Both the position numbers and the translations under genes were made by a program. A DNA stretch of 5,309 nt from Holosporales bacterium (GTDB taxonomy: Bacteria; Pseudomonadota; Alphaproteobacteria; UBA3830; JAIRMZ01). Under the pieces are notes generated by a model. The model made no database searches and was not told the origin of the DNA. It worked only from the letters and a program-made list of their open reading frames with translations. Each line of letters opens with the position of its first letter. The first letter of the stretch is position 1. This document shows positions 1-5,296 of the stretch, in pieces. The stretch is from contig JAITIJ010000047.1 in NCBI GenBank assembly GCA_031279495.1, positions 1-5,309 of the forward strand, written 5' to 3'.

Positions 1-201
1 GAGAGATCTCCTTGTTTCTGTCGTTTTGTCTCTTAAAAAGGGCAACAACACATCAAAAATGGCGAAATTGGACCAGAAAATGCAACCATGGATTGTATCT
101 ACCACACATAAGCACAACCCAGAGTTGTATTATCGCCTCTCATCGCAATTGCGCAGAGTATTCTTTGGCTTGTACAATCCAGCTGCATCTGTTTTCCATA
201 G

Positions 202-220
202 CTGTGCCACATAGGCACAG
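202..220. repeat. 7-bp perfect hairpin, 5-nt loop
   Basis: CTGTGCC (202-208) is the exact reverse complement of GGCACAG (214-220), with ACATA as loop. No T-run follows on either strand, so it does not look like a canonical intrinsic terminator. It lies 36 nt from the two-hairpin element at 257-316 and could be part of the same structured intergenic block, but no matching hairpin was found beside the second copy of that element. Confidence 0.55.
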
Positions 221-256
221 AGCTCTAAGGAAGTCTTCCACCTGACGTCGAAATAG

Positions 257-345
257 CCGCGGCGCAGTGCCGCGGGGCCTTTGTGACATTAATCTATTTG
301 ATGTAGACACAAAGGCGTCGATGCACTGACACATTCCTCATGCAC
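257..345 (-). repeat. Structured repeat, copy A (two hairpins plus leader)
   Basis: Hairpin 1 is CCGCGGC (257-263), loop GCAGT, GCCGCGG (269-275). One base later, hairpin 2 pairs GCCTTTGTG (277-285) with CACAAAGGC (308-316), nine Watson-Crick pairs, with a possible inner ACAT/ATGT stem (286-289 with 301-304). The core is 60 nt. The reverse complement aligns without gaps to 5045-5133: about 42 of 60 core positions match, and 21 of 29 in the adjoining leader (317-345). Within the leader, 318-333 is an exact 16-nt inverted match to 4952-4967. The element is read on the minus strand, opposite to the copies at the right end. Its function is unknown. It is downstream of typA and could affect that transcript's 3' end, but it lacks the T-run of an intrinsic terminator. 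Confidence 0.7.
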
Positions 346-380
346 AAAATCCAATACAAACACTCGTTCGGAAAGACTTT

Positions 381-424
381 GCAGAGGGAAGAGAAAGGAC
401 GAGAGGGGGAAGATGAAAGAAGAA
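381..424 (-). promoter_or_regulatory. Pyrimidine tract, possible Rho-utilisation site
   Basis: On the plus strand this is an almost pure purine run. Read as the typA transcript (minus strand) it is about 44 nt of C and U with only two G and one A. Unstructured, C-rich, G-poor RNA is the known preference of Rho. The tract lies about 160-200 nt past the typA stop codon, and no intrinsic terminator is visible between the stop and this tract. The assignment is inferred from composition and position only. It could also be a simple-sequence tract without function. Confidence 0.3.
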
Positions 425-585
425 CTCACCCCCCTCCTCTTTGCGCTCTCTTTCGCGCATTAGGGTCTAGGAATCGTTTGCGCAGGCGAATATTGTGCGG
501 TGTCACTTCCGACAAGTTCATCATCGGCGATATACGACAAGGCCTGTTCTAAGACGATCGGACGCGGCGGTGTCAGCCGGATATT
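425..585 (-). pseudogene. Frameshifted tandem copy of the typA 3' end
   Basis: This block repeats the final ~157 nt of typA (gene copy 586-742), including the stop-codon region. The two copies differ at only three places. The C-run is three bases longer here (429-434 against 590-592). There is one extra C at 509-510. There is one substitution (517 T against 674 C), which would be synonymous. The extra C shifts the frame after the codons for DDELV, so this copy cannot encode the normal C-terminus. It lies beyond the stop of the intact gene and has no start of its own. The longer C-run gives AGA GGA GGG GGG TGA on the minus strand, so the ancestral protein may have ended in three glycines rather than two, which would make this distal block the original gene end. 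Confidence 0.88.
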
Positions 586-745
586 CTCACCCTCCTCTTT
601 GCGCTCTCTTTCGCGCATTAGGGTCTAGGAATCGTTTGCGCAGGCGAATATTGTGCGGTGTCACTTCGACAAGCTCATCATCGGCGATATACGACAAGGC
701 CTGTTCTAAGACGATCGGACGCGGCGGTGTCAGCCGGATATTCTC
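586..745 (-). repeat. In-frame copy of the duplicated typA end
   Basis: This is the second unit of the tandem duplication and supplies the real C-terminus and stop (TGA at 589-587) of typA. The repeat edges share the trinucleotide CTC (425-427, 586-588, 743-745), as expected from slippage or microhomology-mediated duplication. Unit lengths are 161 nt (425-585) and 157 nt (586-742); the 4-nt difference is accounted for by the C-run and the single extra C in the distal copy. Confidence 0.88.
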
Positions 746-2404
746 GTCCTTTCCTGCTGCGCGCATATTTGAAAGCTGCTTGGCTTTGGTCGGGTTAACA
801 TCTAGATCGTTCTCTCGTGTATGCTCACCGATAATCATGCCTTCGTAGACCGGCTGTCCTGGCGTAATAAATAGAACTCCGCGTTCCTCAAGAAAAAAAA
901 GAGCATAAGCTACAGCTTCCCCCGCTACTGTTGAGATGAGCGCTCCCGTACGCCGTCCGTCAATAGGGCCTATATAGGGCGCATAAGCGTGGAATAAGCG
1001 ACTCATAACTCCCGTTCCACGAGTATCAGTTAAAAACTCGCCATGATAGCCAATAAGTCCGCGGGTTGGCGCCAAAAAGCGCAGGCGTGTGCGTCCAACA
1101 CCCATGGGAGACATGTCCTTCAGTGTACCTTTGCGGGCAGAAATCTTCTCAACAATCTGGCCAACAAAAGGCTCATCAACATCGATCGTCACCTCCTCTA
1201 TCGGCTCTAAACGCGCGTGTGTTACAGGATCCTCTTGAAACAGAACGCGTGGACGGCTGATTGAAAGCTCAAAGCCTTCGCGTCGCATCGTTTCGATTAG
1301 CACGCCAAGTTGCAATTCGCCACGTCCAGACACCTCAAACGCCTCTTGATCCGATAGCGCACGAACAGTAATCGCAACGTTTCCTTCTGCCTCTTTGAAC
1401 AAACGCTCACCGATCGCGCGTGAGGTAACCTTTTTACCGTCTTTGCCTGCCAATGGAGAATCGTTGACAGAGAACGTCATCGCCAGCGTTGGCGGATCGA
1501 TAGGTAACGCCGGAATAGGGGCAACGTCAGGTCCGTTCGTTATCGTATCGGTTACTGTAGCGATTTTCAGCCCTGCAATTGCCACGATGTCGCCGCAAGA
1601 CGCTTGCGTAATGGGCACACGTTCAAGACCACGAAAAGCAAGGAGTTTCGTCAGGCGCGCCTCTTCAACTATTTTACCATCGCGATTGAGCACATGAACT
1701 GGACTATTTACGGTGATGGTTCCCGCATATACACGTCCTGTCAAAACGCGCCCTAGAAAAAGGTCGGACTCAATTAGGCTAACGAGAAACGCAAAGGGCG
1801 CTTCTTGATCTCCTTTCGGAGCTGGAATATACTGGCCAATGGTTTCAAAAAGCGGTTGCAGATCTTTTGGAGAGTCCTGCAGGTCGCGTACCGCCCAGCC
1901 CTGGCGGCCAGAGGCATACAGTAAAGGAAAATCCAGCTGTTCCTCGGTGGCTTCTAATGCAACAAAAAGGTCAAAGACGGCATCCACCACTTCTTGGGGA
2001 CGAGCATCTGGTTTATCAATTTTATTGACTATCACAATAGAGCGCAGCCCAAGTTTCAATGCTTTTCCGGTGACAAATTTCGTCTGTGGCATTGGACCTT
2101 CGGCGGCATCCACCAGCACCAACACGCCGTCGACCATGCTCAGAACACGCTCGACCTCTGCCCCAAAATCAGCGTGTCCTGGCGTATCAACAATGTTTAA
2201 ACGCCATGACCCCCACGTCAATCCTGTACATTTAGCGAGAATCGTGATGCCGCGTTCGCGCTCTAAATCGTTAGAATCCAATGCGCGTTCGGACACCACT
2301 TGGTTCTCACGGAAAAGCCCTCCTTGGCGCAACATGGCGTCCACAAGCGTCGTCTTGCCATGATCGACGTGCGCAATAATGGCGAAGTTCCTTAAATTCC
2401 GCAT
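587..2404 (-). CDS. typA: Ribosome-associated translational GTPase TypA/BipA
   Basis: TypA (BipA) is a cytoplasmic GTPase of the EF-G/LepA family. It binds the 70S ribosome, helps 50S assembly and supports growth under stress and cold. All GTPase motifs are visible: P-loop AHVDHGKT (residues 11-18), switch I RGIT (51-54), DTPGH (73-77), NKID (127-130) and an SG-type G5 (165-166). Domain II, the EF-G-like domains III and V, and the TypA-specific C-terminal domain follow, the last including VEVTPHNIRLRKR near the end. At 605 residues it matches the E. coli protein (about 607), so it is complete. The ATG at 2404 gives the family's standard N-terminus (LRNFAIIAHVDHGKTT); AGAAGGG (2423-2417) lies 12 nt upstream, a slightly long Shine-Dalgarno spacing. 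The gene is divergent from the sensor gene. Its last ~52 codons are tandemly duplicated downstream, and the copy used ends in RGG, one glycine shorter than the distal copy implies. Confidence 0.97.
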   Translation of the reverse strand: MRNLRNFAIIAHVDHGKTTLVDAMLRQGGLFRENQVVSERALDSNDLERERGITILAKCTGLTWGSWRLNIVDTPGHADFGAEVERVLSMVDGVLVLVDAAEGPMPQTKFVTGKALKLGLRSIVIVNKIDKPDARPQEVVDAVFDLFVALEATEEQLDFPLLYASGRQGWAVRDLQDSPKDLQPLFETIGQYIPAPKGDQEAPFAFLVSLIESDLFLGRVLTGRVYAGTITVNSPVHVLNRDGKIVEEARLTKLLAFRGLERVPITQASCGDIVAIAGLKIATVTDTITNGPDVAPIPALPIDPPTLAMTFSVNDSPLAGKDGKKVTSRAIGERLFKEAEGNVAITVRALSDQEAFEVSGRGELQLGVLIETMRREGFELSISRPRVLFQEDPVTHARLEPIEEVTIDVDEPFVGQIVEKISARKGTLKDMSPMGVGRTRLRFLAPTRGLIGYHGEFLTDTRGTGVMSRLFHAYAPYIGPIDGRRTGALISTVAGEAVAYALFFLEERGVLFITPGQPVYEGMIIGEHTRENDLDVNPTKAKQLSNMRAAGKDENIRLTPPRPIVLEQALSYIADDELVEVTPHNIRLRKRFLDPNARKRAQRGG

Positions 2405-2443
2405 TCGTCGGACAAGCCCTTCTTTTAGTGCACCATATGCGAC

Positions 2444-2461
2444 CTTGCCTAATATGGCAAG
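2444..2461. promoter_or_regulatory. 6-bp inverted repeat in typA leader
   Basis: CTTGCC (2444-2449) and GGCAAG (2456-2461) are perfect reverse complements around TAATAT. The repeat sits 40-57 nt upstream of the typA ATG. It could be a hairpin in the typA 5' leader if transcription starts further upstream, or a protein-binding operator. The evidence does not separate these. Confidence 0.4.
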
Positions 2462-2476
2462 AATTTGAAGATAAGC

Positions 2477-2499
2477 ATACGAACGTATTTAATTCGTTC
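2477..2499. promoter_or_regulatory. Overlapping operator-like palindromes
   Basis: The 19-mer at 2481-2499 (GAACG at one end, CGTTC at the other) is palindromic at eight of nine pairs around a central T. A second inverted repeat, ATACG-AA-CGTAT (2477-2488), overlaps its left half. The location, midway between two divergent start codons and just upstream of TATAAT-like hexamers, fits a dimeric repressor site. The GAAC-N11-GTTC spacing does not fit the alphaproteobacterial LexA box (GTTC-N7-GTTC, a direct repeat), so I do not assign a regulator. Confidence 0.4.
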
Positions 2500-2533
2500 T
2501 AAAATTTAGATAATATCGAACTATGCGATAGCC

Positions 2534-2539
2534 TAAGGA
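2534..2539 (+). promoter_or_regulatory. Ribosome-binding site for PAS sensor (TTG start)
   Basis: TAAGGA precedes the TTG at 2552 by 12 nt. The reading frame is closed by a TAA at 2534-2536, and no ATG or GTG occurs in frame between that stop and the hydrophobic N-terminus, so TTG is the only sensible start. The long spacing plus TTG suggests weak translation. Confidence 0.5.
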
Positions 2540-2551
2540 CTTGAGACATCG

Positions 2552-4249
2552 TTGACTGCATCACTGCTCGACTATTTAGAGGTATTTCCCGAGGAAATTC
2601 TCATACTTTGCCTACTCCTCTTAATCGTTGAAGAAGGATTGTTGAGTCGTTGGCGCATAAAGAGGCTAAAAACGCGTTTGGTTACATATGAAGCTGTGGG
2701 GGAAACAGCACAGGATGGATGGGCTATTTGGGATGTCGATCAGAATTTTTTAGGATGTTCATCTTCTTTCAGGTCCCTTCTTGGGATAGCTACAGAAAAG
2801 AATTTCTCTTTTGCGGATATGTTGGTTTCTTTTGAAGAGATGTCTTCTCTGCAAGAAGGTCTAAATATTTTGAGGAGAAGAGGCACATTCTTATTGGAAC
2901 TTACTGTGCGAAAGACAAATTTGCAGGTGAATGTGCGCGGTATCCATATTATCAAAGCTAGAAAGTCTATTTTTTGCCTATGGTTGCATGATGGCACATT
3001 GAACAAACGAGCAGAAACACAATGGTGCGAAATGGTGCAAGAAGCAGAGAGAAAGCATGCACATCTTCTGAGTTTCTTGGACGCCATTCCTCTTCCTATT
3101 TGGCATCGCCGACCAGGAGACTTACGCCTGGATTATTGCAACAAAACGTACGCAGATGTTGCTGGAGTTAATGTCGAACGTGTTCTGCTTGAAGATGCCC
3201 CCCTTATTCCTGGATCTGCGGCACAGGCCAAGAAGCTTGCTTCTGATGCATTGAAAGAAAAAGCTCCTCAGCAGGCGATGCAGAACAGTGTTTATCACGG
3301 AAAGAGTCGTCATCACATCGTACACGAGACACCTTTTGAGGAAGGCACCATTGGATTCTCACTAGATGCTACAGAAAGCATTACTGCAAAGGGAATTTTG
3401 GAACGACATATGGCTGCTTATGTCGAAATATTTGATTTGTTGTCTACCGCTATCGCTATTTTCAATGCGGATATGCGGTTAGGCCATTTTAATGGCGCTT
3501 ATGTCCGACTGATGGGGTTAAATGAGAAATGGTTACACACTTTTCCTTCTTTTGGCGCTGTTTTAGAGGAGTTGCGGTTAAAAAGGAAACTACCAGAAGT
3601 TGTGGATTTTTCTGCCTATAAAAAGGAGCAAATTTCTTTGTTTCAGACCCTTATAGAGAGCAGGCAAGATCTTATGCATCTGCCAAACGAAACAACTTTA
3701 CGCACTATTATTGCTCCGCACTCACTGGGTGGACTTCTCTTTTTATATGAAGACGTCACTGATGCTTTAACGCTCGAACGTAAGTACAACACACTTATCG
3801 AGGTACAAAAAGAGACCATTGATCGATTGAATGAAGGAGTTTCCGTGTTTTCCAGCGATAATCGTTTGAAGCTTGTCAACGAAGCGTGTGGAAATATCTG
3901 GGATATGACCCCGGAAGATAGAACTCTTGGACGCCATATTTCAGATTTTGTGGAATCCATAAAATCCACGCTTGACTACGGAGAAGACTGGGAAAGATTC
4001 AAAGACAACGTCATTAGCAATTTAACGGATCGTATTCCCAAGGCGGGACGACTGTTGCGCAAAAACAACGTGATGATCGATTTTATGTACACTCCCCTAC
4101 CAGACGGAACGCATCTGCACACGTTTGTGAACGTTACGAACACATGCCGTATGGAGAAATGCATATGCGGCCGATTCCGTCAGCAAATGGACGACGTAAA
4201 AATAAAGTCGAAACCTTTGCGATCGGAACGCGCGGTTGAATGCGTTTAA
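2552..4249 (+). CDS. Multi-PAS sensor protein lacking its histidine-kinase core
   Basis: This 565-residue protein resembles the sensory part of alphaproteobacterial multi-PAS histidine kinases. A short hydrophobic segment (about 16-26, ILILCLLLLIV) may anchor it in the membrane. Four PAS-like units follow: about 45-150 (weak), 170-275 (FLDAIPLPIWHR...), 287-405 (LLSTAIAIFNADMRLGHFN, ending YEDVTD) and 412-530. The last is the most typical: ETIDRLNEGVSVFSSDNRLKLVNEAC, then PLPDGTHLHTFVNVTN. The linker after it (R533 to S553) matches the family's coiled coil leading to HisKA. The next residues should be the DHp helix with its phospho-accepting HELRTPL-type box, but the protein runs into KPLRSERAVECV and stops. 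No HisKA or HATPase motif occurs in any plus-strand frame before the next gene. Family members are usually several hundred residues longer. The gene is probably a decaying remnant, less likely a repurposed kinase-less sensor. It is visibly more AT-rich than typA. Confidence 0.8.
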   Translation: MTASLLDYLEVFPEEILILCLLLLIVEEGLLSRWRIKRLKTRLVTYEAVGETAQDGWAIWDVDQNFLGCSSSFRSLLGIATEKNFSFADMLVSFEEMSSLQEGLNILRRRGTFLLELTVRKTNLQVNVRGIHIIKARKSIFCLWLHDGTLNKRAETQWCEMVQEAERKHAHLLSFLDAIPLPIWHRRPGDLRLDYCNKTYADVAGVNVERVLLEDAPLIPGSAAQAKKLASDALKEKAPQQAMQNSVYHGKSRHHIVHETPFEEGTIGFSLDATESITAKGILERHMAAYVEIFDLLSTAIAIFNADMRLGHFNGAYVRLMGLNEKWLHTFPSFGAVLEELRLKRKLPEVVDFSAYKKEQISLFQTLIESRQDLMHLPNETTLRTIIAPHSLGGLLFLYEDVTDALTLERKYNTLIEVQKETIDRLNEGVSVFSSDNRLKLVNEACGNIWDMTPEDRTLGRHISDFVESIKSTLDYGEDWERFKDNVISNLTDRIPKAGRLLRKNNVMIDFMYTPLPDGTHLHTFVNVTNTCRMEKCICGRFRQQMDDVKIKSKPLRSERAVECV

Positions 4250-4315
4250 CCTATTGCAAGATGCCAAGAGTTCTGCAAAAATTCGTGGTAGAGTCGGTAT
4301 TCGACTGTATAGAAT

Positions 4316-4320
4316 GGAGA
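4316..4320 (+). promoter_or_regulatory. Shine-Dalgarno of the small exported protein
   Basis: GGAGA ends 7 nt before the ATG at 4328, an ideal spacing. It is the best ribosome-binding site in the window and supports both the start codon and the reality of this small gene. Confidence 0.75.
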
Positions 4321-4327
4321 TCAACTG

Positions 4328-4594
4328 ATGTTCAAAGTCCGTACGTTTTTAGCTAGTACTGCGGTAGCGGCTTCTCTGCTTGTTTCTGCAGAAGTATCCG
4401 AGGATGCCTACAAGAAGGATCTAACAACTGTAAAAGAAGCGCTCGAGAAAGAGGCAGGCGGTGCTGTGAAGGATGCAGCAGAGGCCTCTGTTAAGCTTGC
4501 AGAGGAACTCGCTGAGAAGAAAGATTATGATGCTGCTGTAAAGGCTCTTGAAAAAGCGGCAGAAGAACTGAAGGTCAAACTTTCAGAAAAGTAA
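4328..4594 (+). CDS. Small exported alpha-helical protein (TPR-like hairpin)
   Basis: I do not recognise this 88-residue protein as a named family. The N-terminus is a typical Sec signal peptide: basic MFKVR, hydrophobic core TFLASTAVAASLLV, then VSA before E22 as a likely signal peptidase I site. There is no lipobox cysteine; the protein has no cysteine at all. The mature ~67 residues are rich in Ala, Glu and Lys and should be almost wholly helical. Residues 54-77 follow TPR spacing for one repeat (L57, A58, L61, Y67, A70, L74, A77), so a single TPR-like helical hairpin or a short coiled coil is plausible. It would act in the periplasm or outside the cell. It lies 78 nt after the truncated sensor, with its own strong ribosome-binding site and terminator. 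No catalytic residue is evident. That it is a real expressed gene is likely; its role is unknown. Confidence 0.8.
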   Translation: MFKVRTFLASTAVAASLLVSAEVSEDAYKKDLTTVKEALEKEAGGAVKDAAEASVKLAEELAEKKDYDAAVKALEKAAEELKVKLSEK

Positions 4595-4612
4595 GATGGG
4601 CTATTGAGAACG

Positions 4613-4642
4613 AAAAGGCTGCCGAAAATGGTGGCCTTTTTT
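4613..4642 (+). terminator. Intrinsic terminator of the small exported protein gene
   Basis: The stem pairs AAAAGGCTGCC (4613-4623) with GGTGGCCTTTT (4630-4640): eleven pairs including two adjacent G-U wobbles, closed by a six-base GAAAAT loop. The 3' arm runs into six consecutive T (4637-4642), followed by GTTTT. It begins 18 nt after the TAA at 4592-4594. It closes transcription through the sensor and small-protein genes. Confidence 0.85.
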
Positions 4643-4797
4643 GTTTTCGATGGGACTGTTGTGGATTGATGTTTTCTGTTTTTCTCTGGGAAAGAATAAG
4701 AAGCAGCAAGTAGAGGGCGATGGTGGAGTAAAAAATGGAGGAAAATTAAATATTCTGAGCAATGGCGACAAGTGTAGATGTTGCCGATGATAGCTTT

Positions 4798-4867
4798 GTT
4801 CGTGAAGCATGGATAGATGCATCGATGCTTTTGTGGCTCTGTTGCTTGAATAATTTGATACAAGAGT
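4798..4867 (+). repeat. Structured repeat, copy C (leader plus hairpin 2)
   Basis: The leader 4798-4826 matches the reverse complement of 317-345 at about 19 of 29 positions, including TGCATCGA (4818-4825). It is followed by GCTTTTGTG (4827-4835), which can pair with TACAAGAGT (4859-4867) through six Watson-Crick and three G-U pairs. This is the same place and nearly the same span as hairpin 2 in copies A and B. The GC-rich hairpin 1 is missing. A 43-codon open frame (ATG 4762, stop 4891-4893) crosses this copy without a credible ribosome-binding site. Confidence 0.5.
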
Positions 4868-4939
4868 ACACTTTAGAAATTATCCGTAAGTGATGTGACT
4901 GAAGAGTTTCCTCGATACAAGTGGTATGCTTTTAGTCTT

Positions 4940-4968
4940 CTGCGTAAGTGTTGTGTCAGTGCATCGAT
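4940..4968 (+). repeat. Structured repeat, copy D (leader only)
   Basis: About 22 of 29 positions match the reverse complement of 317-345, with an unbroken 16-nt identity TGTGTCAGTGCATCGA at 4952-4967. Neither hairpin follows, so this is a leader fragment. It also resembles the leader of copy B about 105 nt further on (shared TGCGTAAG and TGTGTC blocks). Confidence 0.55.
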
Positions 4969-5044
4969 ATACACAACCTGCGATTATGTGCCTCAACCAT
5001 ATTGCAATTGCTGATGGAACTACAGGTGGGTGTGTTGAAGTTTC

Positions 5045-5133
5045 ATGCGTAAGGCATGTGTCTGTCTATCCACGCCCTTGCGACAATTTGGAACAGATAG
5101 AGGCCGCACGGGCCCCGCGGCATCGCGCCGCGG
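5045..5133 (+). repeat. Structured repeat, copy B (leader plus two hairpins)
   Basis: This is the complete partner of copy A in opposite orientation. Hairpin 2 pairs GCCCTTGCG (5074-5082) with CGCACGGGC (5105-5113) at eight of nine positions. One base later, hairpin 1 is CCGCGGC (5115-5121), loop ATCGC, GCCGCGG (5127-5133). The 60-nt core length, 1-nt spacer and 22-nt hairpin-2 loop equal those of copy A exactly. Relative to A, two hairpin-2 pairs change from T-A to C-G on both sides, and one pair is lost. Confidence 0.7.
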
Positions 5134-5244
5134 CTACTATAGCTCTTGATAAGAATTTTCATTGAAAATTATGTGCAAGGAGCAATTATCAAGGACTCCT
5201 TCCACGAAATCTTTTTGGACGGATGTTTGTGTTGAAGATTACTC

Positions 5245-5296
5245 GTCGATGCAGTTGCGTCTTTGTAGCCTCTTGCCATAGCTATAGTACAAACTT
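5245..5296 (+). repeat. Structured repeat, possible copy E
   Basis: Positions 5245-5267 match the corresponding part of copy A (reverse complement of 308-330) at 15 of 23 positions. TTTGTA (5262-5267) can pair with TACAAA (5288-5293), at the place of hairpin 2. No hairpin 1 follows before the window ends. The match is weak and could be partly chance. Confidence 0.35.

Larger units (their letters stand above)
1..424. other. Gene-poor left region
   Basis: I see no convincing gene here. Short open frames exist on both strands (for example ATG 59 to stop 212-214, 51 codons, and a minus-strand frame 334-140). None has a well-spaced Shine-Dalgarno sequence or a recognisable domain, and the minus-strand frame simply translates the structured repeat. 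What the region does hold is listed separately: a hairpin at 202-220, a two-hairpin repeat at 257-345 and a long purine tract at 381-424. A gene that starts upstream of the window and ends here cannot be excluded. Confidence 0.6.
2405..2551. promoter_or_regulatory. Divergent typA / PAS-sensor intergenic region
   Basis: This 147-bp AT-rich spacer must hold the promoters of both divergent genes. The right half (2461-2520) is the most AT-rich, with TATAAT-like hexamers such as GATAAT (2509-2514) and TAATAT (2511-2516) oriented toward the sensor gene, but no well-placed -35 matches them. For typA no single promoter stands out. Three inverted repeats occur here: CTTGCC/GGCAAG at 2444-2461, ATACG-AA-CGTAT at 2477-2488, and a 19-bp palindrome at 2481-2499. 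Confidence 0.5.

Noticed and set aside
12..245. Short plus-strand frames at the left edge (including ATG 59 to 214)
   Set aside because: No Shine-Dalgarno at usable spacing, no domain or compositional sign of coding, and overlap with the hairpin at 202-220.
257..275. GC-rich hairpin as intrinsic terminator of typA
   Set aside because: No T-run follows on the minus strand (CTATTT only), and the hairpin lies more than 300 nt beyond the stop codon.
140..334. 64-residue minus-strand frame
   Set aside because: It mostly translates the structured repeat copy A and its hairpins; no ribosome-binding site and no recognisable family.
340..848. Two plus-strand frames containing a repeated peptide (PPLCALFRALGSRNRLRRRILCGVTS)
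   Set aside because: They are antisense readings of the tandemly duplicated typA end; the shared peptide comes from the DNA duplication, not from a repeat protein.
1839..2363. 174-residue plus-strand frame opposite typA
   Set aside because: Antisense shadow of the highly conserved GTPase domain; typA is certain on the other strand.
2481..2521. LexA (SOS) box from the several GAAC/GTTC motifs
   Set aside because: None is arranged as GTTC-N7-GTTC, the alphaproteobacterial form; the palindrome has GAAC-N11-GTTC.
4308..4313. TATAGA as a -10 box for the small exported protein
   Set aside because: A transcript from it would start at or inside the ribosome-binding site at 4316-4320, and no -35 lies at proper spacing.
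4525..4863. 112-residue minus-strand frame
   Set aside because: Runs antisense through the small-protein gene and its terminator; no coding signals.
4762..4893. 43-residue plus-strand frame starting ATG 4762
   Set aside because: The only purine-rich motif (GAGGAAA) is ~20 nt upstream, and much of the frame is repeat copy C; insufficient for a gene call.
4798..5296. CRISPR-like array
   Set aside because: Copies are strongly divergent, differ in length and are unevenly spaced; no uniform short repeats or spacers and no cas genes.
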